The notes below the pieces were generated by a model that saw nothing but the letters and a program-made list of their open reading frames with translations, had not been told where the DNA came from and searched no databases. From Ignelater luminosus (Eukaryota; Arthropoda; Insecta; Coleoptera; Elateridae), in the NCBI GenBank assembly GCA_011009095.1, contig VTPC01089975.1, forward strand, positions 321,644 through 385,643: a stretch of 64,000 bases of DNA, in the 5' to 3' direction. Below are positions 12,481 through 25,032 of this stretch, piece by piece (the stretch's first letter is position 1; every line of letters begins with the position of its first letter). Position numbers and translations under genes: made by a program.

Positions 12481-15060
12481 TTTAAAAATAGAAAAAGAAA
12501 CTTTGTTTTACTTAAAACTATTTTTGTTTCTAAATGGTCTTAAGCATAATTTGCACAAATGCAAAAATGAGTATACCAAGATAACAATTTGATCAACTTT
12601 TTTCCTCTTGAATCTAACAATAGAATTTGAAGAAAAAACTCAGAGTATCGAACATCAAAACCCACTGCAAATTAAAAGGTGGGTTTCAATATCTATAAAT
12701 TCAGAGAGCCTTATAAGCAAAACGAAAAGATGTATGGTGTCTTTGGTTTAACCAGAGATCTTCCTTATTATACGCATGCTAAAAATAAAACCATGTTGAC
12801 ACTGCATATTAAACGGGTTATGGTTTCGAGTCGGAATATCTTGAAACTTGAACATATTGCATGCAAATCACGAGTTTAATAAGGTTAGAAAAATCCAAAC
12901 ATTAGAAGACTAAATTCTCAGGTGATTTGATTCCTAGTAGTTAAAATTTTTTTCCAATAAAACAAAAGCAGTTTCGGAAGGTTAAAGAAATAGAGACAGA
13001 AGGTTATGATTTATTCAAGATTCTGAAAATTTATTTCTTTCTTGATTTCAAAAATGTTAAGTTGGTGACTTTGCAAACTCTAACCGTCATGATTTCTTTA
13101 AAAGGATTTGTTTAACCGACTAAACTAGAGTTTTGCAAATCAAATGATCCAAAATATTCAAAAATACAAAGACCAAAGAATTCTCTACAATTTATGAGGT
13201 GATAAACGAGACATGAAAGCAGGAAGCTAAGAAAAGGAAAGCACACATGCACAAACATAGAGGTATCGATATCAGTGACCAACCTATCATGAAATTAATA
13301 AAACTTCCAATTTTAGGCCTTCTTTGAATGAATTTATCTTCAATGCCAATTTTTTGAAGCAAAATGACAAAATACATAGAAGACTTGGAGTTTTCAGAGT
13401 AACTCTGAATTATTTCCTATTCAGTTTCGATTTAGACTCCCACACTCCTTTTATTTTTAAATGTCAAAAGTAAATGCGCATTTACTGTATCAGTTCTTCT
13501 GAAGGAAATTCTCCATATCATATTTTGATTGTTGACTTAGGAACAAGCGAGCCTCGAAACCGACAGTGTTTACAATTCCGAAATATTTAAGCATGGTGCT
13601 ATACGGATTCTGATCAGTTCTGCTCTTGGTCAGTTTTATATTTAGTATATCAGTACTCGGCCATGGAAGCTTTTTCTTTTTCTGCACTTAATAGTACGAT
13701 GTAAAATTGTCCTACTCTATTCAAAAAGCTTGTGTCGTAGCCTGAACTAAGCTTATGAAGACTGGATAAGAAATTTTAATTTCTCGTTCGCAAGTTAATA
13801 CGTTTATTGACATTAGCAGATTTTGATCAGTCATAATAAACAAATCAAATTATATTTACATTCATTAAATATTAAAATAAGATTGGTACGTTTTACAAGT
13901 AGATTCTAACAGTTTTCTAAGTTTAAAGTTCTTACTTTAAATAGCACTACCTCACATATTCAATAAATTTAATAGTAATAGGTGGTTAGGTGTGCATAAA
14001 TCTTCATTTACGTCAACGTTTTAATGTTTGAAGGTAAAACCATTACTTATAGAAATTTTTGGTGTCCTACATTATAGAAATAACAAAAGAACAAGTCATG
14101 TTTGCAAATTCTAAATCTTCCATGCAACTTTCTTTTTTAAGTCAGAATCTTAAACAAAACATTTTTTCAAAGTGTACAAGTGTTCAAAAAGATCATTTCC
14201 TGATAATAATAAATTTTATCTTATAAATATATCTGCGAGTACTTGGAAGTAGGAAATATAGAATAAGTGGCACAAAATGTTTGTCACTATCTATGGTGGT
14301 CCTCCAAGATTAAAACATACATGTGCCAAGTTGATTTAAATAATGTTTATTTATAATATAAATAAAGCTCATCACACATGTAATTTATTAAAGAGAGATA
14401 CAAGTTTTTTCTTATGTAATTTCACTTTATAACAAAGCAGCTGCGCAAGGTTCATAGGTTAAAGTAAGCCAAGAACGTGCCGGGTTATTTTTATTTATAT
14501 TTTTTTATAATTTATTATTATTTAAATTTTGAAACATTCTCTTGCTTTAATTACTGTTTGTTATGTACGGTGAAAAAAGCGCATTATTTTCATACTTTTC
14601 CTTATTCATGAACACGGTAATCGTTGTTATCTTCCGGCAGTAGCATAATTGAGGATATAATAGCCATCAACCAAGACTGACCAACTTACATAGTATCGAA
14701 TACGGCTTGAAAGTGGAAATCGTAAGTAAGCAAGTAAGCAAGCAGCTAAGCACTTGTGTTTTTATGCGAGCGTGTGGCTGTACTGTCATTTTGTTTGATT
14801 AGTTGTTTTAAGAAGGAATGTATAGAAAATTAGAAATTAATTTTTTTATCCGTATTGAGCTAATGGTTAGGTTTGTGAGTATCATGATGAATTGTTACTT
14901 TCATCCGTTTATCTTAATACTTTCTGACAATTTGTCTAATTCAAATAAACACGCCTTACCTCTCTAATAAATTTTAAGATACACTTTTAAAATTTGGCGA
15001 AACTGGGGCGTGCTGCAACAAACAGCGTTTAAAACATCGACTTGAAATTCTTGTAAACTT
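12481..15060. other. AT-rich DNA, no gene seen
   Basis: No supported gene. A short AAGTAAGC-type repeat sits at about 14725-14750 next to a donor-like GTAAGTAAG, but no exon could be built around it. Confidence 0.5.
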
Positions 15061-15084
15061 GCTACTGCTGCTGCTACTACTACT
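15061..15084. repeat. Short CTG/CTA trinucleotide repeat
   Basis: A run of CTG and CTA triplets ends in the palindromic ACTAGT. Simple-sequence repeat, no coding frame attached. Confidence 0.6.
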
Positions 15085-18000
15085 AGTAGTTAACTCTCCT
15101 GCCGTTACGTTTCTATAGCCGCAATTACGTTGATTTTAAATCGCTGTTAGGGGATTATTAGCCGTACAATAAGTTGCTTCAAGTCAACTCGAACTCTTCG
15201 GAATTCCTTCGAGAGAATGGAATTGTCTTAATCAAACATATGGCTGATAGAGTTATACGTTTTTAAATAAAAGAAAGAGGCGTATAGCAAAAACTATAAA
15301 TTAGAATTGATCGTCTTCTAAGAGTTGGTGCGGTAGTTTGTATATAAAAGACGTTCAAATCCGGGGGCGTAAACTCGTAAAAAGTCTTTTACTTTTATAA
15401 GCGACCCGATTACTTACCGACTTGACGTAATCGTCGCCGTCGGTGTCTGTTCAGGTGCAAATATTTATGCATTAATGTAAATTGGTGGGTGGATGTGTTG
15501 AGCAAGAAATGATTTATAAAACTCTTTAAAAAATCTTAGAACCTTTTCCAGGGAAAACTAGAAACTGAATCGAAGCATTTAGTAAAAACAATGCTACGCA
15601 ATAGGATCGAAAACATTAATAAAAAACAAGTGTATGGACATGAAATAGTAAGAATTTAGAAATTCTACCAACACAACTACCTGTCGTAATAAATCTGATT
15701 TATTAATACCAAAAGAATTAATAAATTTTTTAATATGGTAAGTATGAGTCTTGTAACAGAATAATTATTCTATAGTTTATGGATTTATTATACACAACTG
15801 TTTAAAAATTATAGAAAATTATTGTTAAATGTATTTGTTGTCTATTTTTATCAGGTTATTCCTCTTTTAAATACTTATGTGACAAAATATATTTTTATTT
15901 ACAAGCTTTAAAATTAGAAAAATTAAAATAAATAGAAGATAGTTGTGTTTTTATTTCTTCTTCTCAAACTTAAACATAAATATCTTCCTTTTGGTTAGTT
16001 CAACAGACTAAATTCTAAGTCAATGAAAATCTTCAATATAGAGTAAACGCTTCGACACTGCAAATCTAAAGCAATGAAAAATTAGAGTTTTGTACGGTTG
16101 TAGTTGCTACACTTTTGTTTTTCAAGATATCATTGCACCTGTTGTCAGAACCTTGAAACGTTCAAACTGTGACACCACACAAGCAAATAAATTATTACAG
16201 TCAACCTGTTCAGGTTGTTCAGTGCACCTACTTTTTTCTAGATCAGTATACAATTAAGATTTCTTAAAGTTTTTAGTTTCTAACTTTTACTGCAAACACG
16301 AAGGGTCATGTAAATATTATTTGGACTGAAAAAAACTTTATTGACCAAAGGTAGTCAAAATGCATGAGAAAAAAGCTCTGCCTGATTCGAAATTGACTTT
16401 TCTGTCATCAAAATTCCAACGTGAAAATCAAAACAAAACTGACTCAAAATCAAAGATTTCACTGACGATAAATTTTCAGGCCTCTAACGGTATTGCGTTT
16501 GGGCAATCGTAAGAATTGTTAAAGACAGCATATAGGTATTTGCTTCAATTGGCTCTTAGGTATAATGAGTAAAAAACAACGTTCAGCAATAAGGAGCAGA
16601 ACGTAGATGTTGACAGCAACTAAAACTCCTATATCCTACATTTCACAGAAGCTAGACCATTTCTAAAGGCAAAAAGTGGATAGAAAGATCATGATTTAGT
16701 CATTCATCAGTTTGTTTAAAAAACCAACCTGAATCGACTTGGTAAAAAATTGAATATTACCTGGAGTTGCTCTAAATACAACTGAGTAAATTTGAGTAAA
16801 GACGCCCAAGCCTATACGATATTTATTGGTACTTTCTGTTCAAAATAAAAAAACCGACCTTCTTGAATTTCATTAATAAGGCATATTTGGCATAAAATTT
16901 GGTTGTAACAATATTTCAAGGGCACGTTGTTATTGTATGAGTAATTTATCCTGAGAACGTCCAACTCAGAGTTGCAAAACAAAATTCGTAAACAGATTTA
17001 CAATGTTTTGTTCTCATAAACTTTCTTCATAATAACGTTGGTCTTTGGAGATGACATCCAACGATTAAAATGCTGAGAAAGTTGGTTTCGGTCTAAGACA
17101 ATTCGTCTTAGGTTTTATCACCAAGACAGTTCATCGCCACGTCGATTACTTCATCTCAGAGAGATCAATATCTCGATCTTTAGACAAACCATTTCAAAGT
17201 GTTTACTTCATTTTTTGTAATTTAGCTATTTTGAAAGTAAATTTTAAACTGTAACCTAATCTAACCTAAACTACAGTGTTTAATTAATTACAATAACTTT
17301 GCTATTTTCAAGAATTAAAAGGTAGACGTGGCACAAAGGGTTGTACTGAACCTCATGAAAAAATGTTTCTTACTCTTTTCATTTTTGTCACTAATTGACC
17401 CAAAAGCGTAAAATTATATTGTTTAGTCTCAAAACTAGCTGGGATGATGGTAACTATCTTCGAGAAATAATTCCATTTGTCAAAACGTGTAGACATCTGA
17501 GATACCGATACCAAAATAAGAATATTTTAGTATGTATGTTAAGAAATTGGTTTTGGGTTTTTGTTACAGAAACATTCTTTGTTGGTCAGGTTTTTTCTAG
17601 ACTTAGAAGATATATTAAAAGGAAGGAGAATAATCTGAATCATTTTTGGTCTAGATTTAGAATAAAAGTAATGGATCAAACTTTACTCAGAGGTAGTACT
17701 AGAGTGACCAGGAAGATTTCTGTAGTAAGCTTCAAAGTTACATAAAAGTACGTAGGGAACAAACAAAAATCTCAACCTTCAGAAAATTTTTAAGGCCTTC
17801 TTGGTGATCAAGCATTTCCTATTAAGGTATGGAGCTTCCAGACAATATATGTTACTTATTTGGTTTGAGGTTTCAAACGAATCTTTCGAAATGATCACTC
17901 TTGGCTTGCAGAATCTAATAGACATTTGGTTCGAATTGCTGGGCAAAACTATTGACATTCAGCTCGGTAAGTTACTTTTGACACTCCTCATTTTGTTCTT

Positions 18001-18455
18001 CATACTGTCATTCTGTTATCAAATCATGATACTGTTTTTCATTTCTAACATGGCTTGTACTATTCAGTTAGAATTTCCTACTTGACTCCCCATCTCGGAT
18101 AAATAAACTTTGTCGAGCTTTTGGGCTTTCTAATCCATTTCCTAGAGCCATGACATCTATGTCTACTCTCTTCAATAAATTTAAATATTCTTTGACTATT
18201 ATGGCAACCGATTTTGCCTTTTTTCTTATTGTCAAAATTAGATAAAGTTATACGAATTTAAAATTTTAATGAATCTTCATTAGTGAGTGAAAGGGAAGAA
18301 GAAACCAGGCAATTGCCTCTTTCCTTTTGTATGCCTCATACTATTGTAAAAAATATACAGAAGCTTCTTTGCATTAATAAACAATAATAATAAAATGTTG
18401 TTTTAAATAAGTAAACAAATTCGCTAAATATAACTTATGAAATATGTTAACTGTA
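15085..18455. other. AT-rich DNA; weak TATA-like site near 15340
   Basis: Around 15335-15350 there is a TATATAAAAG motif in a locally GC-richer patch (15300-15470), followed by homeodomain-type ATTTATGCATTAATG. No initiator or exon supports a promoter call. A 116-codon frame at 17395-17745 has no recognisable domain and its composition suits chance. The rest is featureless. Confidence 0.4.
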
Positions 18456-18457
18456 AG

Positions 18458-18520
18458 TTAGGTTAGGTTAGCTTCAATTAAGTTAGGTTAGATAAGATTG
18501 GATAACGTTAGGTTAGATTC
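18458..18520 (+). repeat. TTAGG-like degenerate repeat patch
   Basis: The plus strand carries several GTTAGGTTAG blocks separated by short spacers. TTAGG is the ancestral insect telomere repeat, and AGGTTAGGTT clusters also occur dispersed in insect genomes. A related ACCTAATCTAACCTAA patch on the same strand lies near 17254-17270. The patch is too short and broken to be a telomere. Confidence 0.5.
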
Positions 18521-21060
18521 TAATAAAAGGCCACCATGTTAAGTTAGATCAAGATTGCTTTACCTAGGCTAGTTCAAATTAAAATGGGATTCTATTGGCT
18601 AAATTTGTCTCTTTTGCACTTTTTTTAAGCAAAAAATTTTAGGGATAAACACACAGCCTGTAACGTCAAATCTATGGAAAATTTTAAAATTTCAGCAATT
18701 GAATGAACAAAATAAACTGGAATGAAATATATTTGCTCTACTAATAAGCTTTTAATCTTTTCAAGGCACCACGTTGTGCGCCAAATTATATGCCATGGGC
18801 TCATTGTTAAATGTTAAATGTACAGTATGTTTTATTGACTGCAGGATATAATATTGTGCGTTCATGAAAAATCTAGCTTTGTTATCAAAACTGTTTGTAT
18901 GGTCTTAATAAAAGTTAAAGAACTATTGTATTTATTCTTTTATAAACAATGAAACTTATGTAAATAAATGTTGAAATGATCTTCTACTAACTTGTGTATC
19001 TCGGGTGTTATATTATAAGAAACATAACCTAGTATATATATCTTTGCTTGTTTTTTAGTAATCGCAACGGATGGGATAGAAAGAAAGAATCGAATTAGTT
19101 TTTTTTCCTCAAGTACACGCAGTTCTATTAAGTTTTATGTCAACGTTTAGTACGTTTCTAAGGAAATTCAATCAAATGTTTATTGACGTATGAGTAAGAA
19201 AAGTAAAAAAATATTGTTGCAAAAATTCTTATTGCAATTTCTCATTCATACCCAAGTGCACCACACAAGTCGAGTCGGTGCATGAAAAGTTGAATTGGTA
19301 TACATAAGTGCTAGAAGTCAATTTGAATCATAAGATCTAATTATATTACTTTTTCATTTTAAGCATTCTCATGGTAGATGTGTGTAAAGGTAAGTTTATA
19401 GAATCTTTCAGTTATTAATTGGAGGGGGAGGAGTTAAAACTTCAAAACTTACTTTGGTCAGGCTTGGGTGTTGCGAAAGACCACAAAATTAAAATCAGCA
19501 AACTTTTTAAAAAGGAGAAGTATTTCTGAGAAAATTTCCACTTTCGGTCCACACTAGTGAGAAACCTTTAGAATTCGGAATTTTTCAATCTTACAGTATT
19601 AAAATTATGGGGTTCAGAAATTCGAGCGTTACACAAACCACTATTATTAGTTTTCTAACTAATGGATTGATTATATCTTTACAAAATAATTTAAAAGAAT
19701 GTAATATTTAACTTTTAGTTTATTGTAAAAAGAAGAAAAATAAAAATTAGTAATCCTACAATAATAAATATCACATAACTATTAAGGCTGTCGTAGGTAG
19801 ATTGTAGAGATCTTTACTATTGTACTTGCTTTGTTAGTTGTGTGACACATTAAATAGAAATTATAATTACTATATTAAAACACCGAATTGTAAGAAAGTT
19901 AATGCATATTGCAACCGGTTTAAAAGCAAAAGTTGCTGGTGGTGAAGCTTTCATTAATAAAGAATATTTTGATTTGTTGCTACCTGCAGTTGTAAATTAT
20001 TTATATTGGTAAGAAGAAATAATTTAAATAATGGTAACCAGAAGTATTTATAAAATAGACTTTCAAGTTTTATATAAGTTTCTTAATATTTCTTAAAAGA
20101 ATTAAAAAGAGCAACTCATCTTAGAATTTTACCAAAAAGTAAATCTTAAAAAATACTTGAATTAATAAATTAATGTTTTTAAAAGTGTTTTTAGTTACTT
20201 CCTTATTTTCTGAATTTTGTTAATAACAAATAATAATTCCGGTTTTGCAGTATAAAGAAATTAAAAAAAATTGACATTAATATTTGCAACAGTTACAAAC
20301 CCATATAATTACTTTCTCTAGATGCATTTTGGAGTTCTTTCTTTTCTGTAAGATTCCTGAATTTTAATTTGCAAGAGTTTTGCCATTTTCCGGGTCACAC
20401 CTTTTTACCTCGTATCTATAACTATTAAAATGGTTTTAACAAATAAAAAAGTTTGACTTCAAGTAATAAAAAGCAAATTTCAGTACAGATCTATTGCTGA
20501 AAAAGCAACCATTAGTGCTTTTAGTAAGATAGATATATTTGTTCAATTTATTAAAACTGTAAAAGCCAACAGAAAAATCGTGGAAATTAAAAAAGCTTTT
20601 TAAAAAAATTACTTGGTATGATTTAACATAAGATTTTATATAACTACTCCTTAAGATTGTACGGTATACTTAACAAATATTAATTAAAGAAAAATAATCT
20701 GACTCTTTTTCATGTTTACCTGAACTTTTATAATTGCACGGGTAGCCACTTTAATAGTTGAATCGTAGTTGAATATTAATTATAAAATACACACAGAGTA
20801 GGTATTTAATTACATTCCATATACACGTGACTATTATTTATCATCACTTTTGTTATTTTTTTTTAATAACAAAACAAGACTACATGAACGCGGTACATAC
20901 ATCTCGTTTTATTTAATTACCTCGTTGTAATTATGCGCTACTCATTTAAACAACATAAAAGCGTATTATCATTTATAATTTTTAAGTTTATATTTGTAAA
21001 ATTCTCCATATCATCTCGCGCAAGTGTATATGTTACTGAAATTCTCGAGAGGTATATGAA
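18521..21060. other. AT-rich DNA, no gene seen
   Basis: No frames, RNA genes or repeats recognised. Confidence 0.5.
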
Positions 21061-21079
21061 ATGTTCGTTTTACTTTCAG

Positions 21080-21278
21080 TCGAGTGAGAGGGCAGTGTAA
21101 CCGGATGCGGCAAGTGGGCCGAGATGAAGCGGAAGAACAGGTGAACCGGTGTAAATCACCGCCTGACAACCGCGAGCTTTCAGACGGAGGACACCAACGT
21201 CGAGACGCTCTCAGTCGAAGTACATCCACCATACCACGAACACCAGGCCTCTACTCTCTGCTTCTTTTATAATTGCAG
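21080..21278 (+). other. Candidate host exon with splice acceptor and donor
   Basis: A 199-base GC-rich segment in very AT-rich flanks. It is preceded by TTTTACTTTCAG, a good acceptor, and followed by the consensus donor GTAAGTTT. One frame stays open from the acceptor for about 63 codons (rich in Arg, Ser, Glu, Asp, with RDEAEEQVNRC and ELSDGGHQRRD) but hits TAA six bases before the donor; the other two frames stop within a few codons. It is therefore more likely a 5'UTR or non-coding exon than an internal coding exon. The product is unknown. The ATAATTGCAG at its end could also serve as an acceptor, so the exon boundaries are not certain. Confidence 0.4.
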
Positions 21279-21290
21279 GTAAGTTTAGCA

Positions 21291-23045
21291 AATGCTTTAG
21301 GTCTGACCACAAAACTATTTTAAGATAGGTATGTTGGTCTCTTTTTATATACCTTCCTGTGAGTGTGTGTTTGCGTGTTGAAACTATTTCAAATTGGATG
21401 GTATAAATAATATTGAAAAAGTGACATATAACTGCAGGAGGATTAAGGAAATTTATTAGTATAAAAAGCAAAAACTTTTAATTTGCTGGTTTGTCTTGAA
21501 AACTTTCAAATCAGTTCTTATGGTACACAATATTTGTAAAAAGTACACAAATTAAGGAAGTTCTGTGATAAGAAAAAAAAGCTGCCTGAAAGTTTTATAT
21601 TGTTGCGGGGACTCGAAAAAAATAAATTCTCTCTGCTCCACTTTCAGTTTCAAACAGAGTTTTAATAACACTAGGCTTAAAAAGAAAAACGCCCACCTCT
21701 TCAAGAAATGTAATTAAGAAATTAATTCAAGACTGGAATTGTTTTATGAAGTTATAATTCAGAATACTTTCTTCGTTTATCTAATTTTGGCAAAGCAATA
21801 AAATTGTTGACACGGATGAAAAAAGTTAGGTGCGTCTAAAAATAACGTTCAAGAATTAATTAGAATATTTTAACATTTTTGGAAAGTTAATTTAATTGTT
21901 ATTTTCAAACCAAAATCTCTTCTTGTTTTGGTTTTTAAAAATAATTGCAGATCGATTAAAAAAGAGCTTTTCTATCATCTTATCGCAGCATTATTAGCTT
22001 CTTTTAGTCAAGTTTTGTTTGTTTGGCTTAAGGGTACTATGAGAGGACTTTGTATTTTAATTGTTATAGTCCTGTTGTTTGTTTATTATATTCTATTTAA
22101 TTTTACTACGTTTTAAATTTATTTTATACGCAGCAATTATACTTAAAAACACCTCAGAGATGATTCACGATTGTTTTTGTTCCGTCGCGCGATAACATTC
22201 TATTGTTCACAGCTGGAATTTTGGTAAAGACAAATTTCTGACTTATCATCTCTATAATAGAGAAATAACTGAATTTCTTTTTTATTTATTTTACCTTTTC
22301 AGGTTTCTCAAATACAAGATTTTATACAAAAATTGCTCACATTAACATTGGTAACAAATCTAACAATAAACAATACTTACTGTCAGTATTAAATAATAGA
22401 TTTCAAAATAACAGCGAATTTGAGTATAATTTAGAACAGTTAGATATGATTAGATTGTCTCAAATTAAATAAATTGGATTAACATCTGACTGTTATGTGC
22501 TGCAGACACCAGTTGTTTGTAAAATTATTGTTATTATCGAGGATTAAATTATATAGAAAACTGTCAGTTTGCGTTTACTATTAGTTATTGATGATATGGA
22601 GTTTAAGTATTATAAGAAATGAATAAACATATTTAAAATCGAATACTCTAGATCTCAAGATCAGAACTATTGAAAACTATAAATAATAATAATTAATAAA
22701 AAAAAAAAACTACAATTCAAAGCATTATCAAAACTTACCTACCAATAGAAGAAAAAATGTTTATGAAATTTTCACTCTTTAATTGCAAAATTTCGCAACT
22801 AATAAAAATTTGATATTAAAAACAGTTACTGTCCTTGAGATAAGTTTTCTGGACGTTACATCATCTCTCCACTTACTTGTTACTTTATATTTGAGGTTTA
22901 TAAACACTATAAGTATAGTTAGTAAATGCTCAATAAGTGTCTGTGTGTTATTTCTAGTATCACTGGCTTTTTTGTACCCGTTGAAATCTAGTTTTCCAAT
23001 TCCATTTCTATATTTACATAGCAATTGTTTGCTATTTCTTAGCAT
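21291..23045. other. AT-rich DNA, no gene seen
   Basis: No recognised coding sequence. Two overlapping opposite-strand frames of 114 and 89 codons at 22779-23127 lack any known motif and probably arise by chance. Confidence 0.45.
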
Positions 23046-23049
23046 CAAT

Positions 23050-23216
23050 AAAATAATTTTTGTTCTATTTTTTGCAGATATTTGGTCTGGAATTCCATTG
23101 TTAATACAATTTCTTTTAAGACTGTAGTCCTTGGAAACTTGAAATTAATAGTAACTGAGGCAGTCTTTATTATCCAACTAAGTTTAGCAATAGATTCAGT
23201 TCCTTTCAGTAGTAGT
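23050..23216. repeat. ~170-bp tandem duplication, unit 1
   Basis: Unit 1 of a direct duplication. Anchors are TTTTTTGCAGATAT (gcagata at 23074-23080), GTAACTGAGGCAGTCTT and TAGCAATA..TCAGTTCCTTT. Each unit starts with a pyrimidine run ending in GCAG, like a splice acceptor. Downstream of it, a plus frame of about 30 codons (VLGNL..LIVTEAV..) is open in both units, and so is a minus frame (KTASVTIN..). Confidence 0.6.
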
Positions 23217-23386
23217 ACATAATAATTCTTTTCCATTTTTTGCAGATATTGCCAGTTTTGCCCAAAATCCAATTAGTTCAATCTCTTTAAAGCTGCAGTA
23301 CTTGGTAACCTGACATTAATTGTAACTGAGGCAGTCTTAAATATCAAATTGAACTTAGCAATAAATACAGTTCCTTTTACTAGCTT
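23217..23386. repeat. ~170-bp tandem duplication, unit 2
   Basis: Second unit, about 75-80 percent similar by eye, offset 167 bp at the GCAGATAT anchor (23241) and 171 bp at the CAGTTCCTTT anchor (about 23368). The last ~90 bases align without an indel. Confidence 0.6.
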
Positions 23387-23921
23387 TTAGCATTTTGATC
23401 AATGCATAAGTAGAACCGACACTGATTAATGATTCACTAATTTGTTGTTTATGTACTTATAGAACTCTGGCTGTTTTTAGTTTTATTACAATAAAAGTTA
23501 GCAACACTATACATTGCTTAAGTTCGCCTCTGTCATTGAGCACAGCTGGTGTTCAAGCAAAGCAACAATGAATTCTAATTGGTGCTTGTCAAAAACTTAG
23601 CCAAGTCAGTGATCTTTTACAGACAATATAGTACAAGTGCAGAAATAACAGTTTTTGCCTTTTTTAATCTTTACTTATAAGAGAAAATCATTCATCACAC
23701 GAAATTCTCTTCAAAATACACTACTTCAAGAAATTAGCGCATCACTAACTACTAGCATTTAATGATATATTGGATTAAGCTTTAAATTTGGAATTTTCTA
23801 AATAACAATGTTAGTATATGATTTTTGTGCACAATCTTGTACTGGACCTTTGGTAAATGAGTGGTCTTTCGGCAAACAAACCAGACTGTTAGCAAAAAAT
23901 AGTTCCAAATAAATGCCAATA
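23387..23921. other. AT-rich DNA, no gene seen
   Basis: Nothing recognised between the duplication and the transposon. Confidence 0.5.
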
Positions 23922-23923
23922 TA

Positions 23924-24013
23924 CAGGATGATTTATAATGAGTGTAACAAACTTTAACAACTAGTTGTGGAAGTTATTTTGAACAAAAAATGTCCTATTT
24001 CACTTAGTTACAG
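23924..24013 (+). repeat. Left terminal inverted repeat of mariner-like element
   Basis: The outer 71 bp pair with 24960-25030 and the inner ~20 bp (CTATTTCACTTAGTTACAG) pair with about 24926-24945. Confidence 0.85.
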
Positions 24014-24111
24014 ATCAAATAATGAGAAGTAGTAAATAAGTAATTGTTTAATATCTAGTTACATTTTAAAAAATAAAATACATAGAAGCCGAAGAGAAAG
24101 TGAGAGACTTA

Positions 24112-24998
24112 TCACAGGTGTTCAAAATGTGCCATTTGAGTCCAAATATAAGCACGACACCTGCGAATCATGGAGCCATGAATACGAACGATGGCATTGC
24201 CATTACGAATTTGATTTGCCCCATCCATTATCCTTGTTTATTTCAACACTGTAGACCTAATGTTTTAGGTGACTCCAAAGGTAAAAATCTGAATGATTTA
24301 GATCTGGAGATCTCGGAGGCCAAGCGACAGGACTCCCACGACAAATACATCTCTTAGCATAATGCGTGCTTAGACATTTGGTTACTCGTCTTCCATAATG
24401 AGCTGGGGCACCATCATGCTGGTATCTCATTTGTTGCCGAATATGAAGTAGAATCTCTTTCAGCATCTCATAAAGCGTTCCATCTAGGAAAGTAGTATTT
24501 CGTTCTGCATTTAGGCGATCATGAACAACTTTGATATCAAGCAATCTCGAGTTAAAAATGTCAGCCTGTGTATTAACTCTAAAACGATGTTGAAATCTTG
24601 ATTATACGATGGCATGGGGATTTTGGAGAGACCATAAATGGTAGTTGGGGTAGTTTTAATATCATCCGTCGTTAATTAACAATATTATACCTATAAAATT
24701 AGGGTCTTCGGCAATCTTGCGTAGCGACCACGTACAAAACTTCACACGTCGACCATAATCTTCCTGAACTCGTTGAATGTGATAACTGATAAGGATGCAG
24801 TTCGCATCAACGCAAAGTCCCTATTAAGCGAGGGGTTGGCTAGAACAGCATCTATTACAAGTTCCTCATTATAGATGTATAAATTTGCTGCTTTTCTCAT
24901 TAAAAAACTTAGATCTCTTTTAGTTCTGTAACTAAGTGAAATAGGATCTAGGTTTATATGACATTTTTTGTTCAAAATAACCTCCACAACAAGTTGCC
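24112..24998 (-). pseudogene. Mariner-like transposase pseudogene
   Basis: The frame can be followed from an N-terminal part (24742-24998: region with LVIDAVLANPSL) through LRKIAEDPNF (about 24700), NPHAIV-stop-SRFQHRF (about 24590-24620) to the longest open piece at 24257-24544. That piece has VVHDRLNAERNTTFLDGTLY, the second catalytic motif QHDGAPAHYGRRV and the third WPPRSPDLNHSDFYLW, 36 residues between the two aspartates. The C-terminus RRCRAYIWTQMAHFEHL ends at TGA near 24112. The family cuts and pastes at TA with a DDE/D catalytic triad. Here stops, frameshifts and a gap after the N-terminal helix-turn-helix region break the gene, and the first catalytic aspartate region reads RVNTQADIF, off the usual VNVWAGI pattern. 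Dead copy. Confidence 0.85.
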
Positions 24999-25030
24999 AA
25001 AGTTTGTTACACTCATTATAACTCACCTTG
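24926..25030 (-). repeat. Right terminal inverted repeat of mariner-like element
   Basis: Inverted partner of 23924-24013, with a 14-bp insertion (or left-side loss) between its outer 71 bp and inner block. Confidence 0.85.
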
Positions 25031-25032
25031 TA

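Larger units (their letters stand above)
23924..25030 (-). mobile_element. Mariner-like DNA transposon, decayed, near full length
   Basis: A 1107-bp element flanked by TA on both sides (23922-23923 and 25031-25032), as expected for the IS630/Tc1/mariner superfamily. Its ends are inverted repeats: left CAGGATGATTTATAATGAGT, right read inward CAAGGTGAGTTATAATGAGT. Similarity continues to 23994 and 24960, 71 bp on each side, and resumes with CCTATTTCACTTAGTTACAG after an extra 14 bp on the right side. Inside lies one transposase pseudogene on the minus strand. The element is shorter than typical autonomous relatives and cannot make an active enzyme. Confidence 0.9.

Noticed and set aside
15335-15350. 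TATATAAAAG box
   Set aside because: No initiator 25-35 bases downstream and no exon; TATA-like strings are common in AT-rich DNA.
17395-17745. 116-codon plus frame, the longest outside mobile elements apart from transposon text and the 50-kb repeat region
   Set aside because: Rich in Lys, Phe, Ile and Trp/Arg without any domain, as expected from chance in AT-rich DNA.
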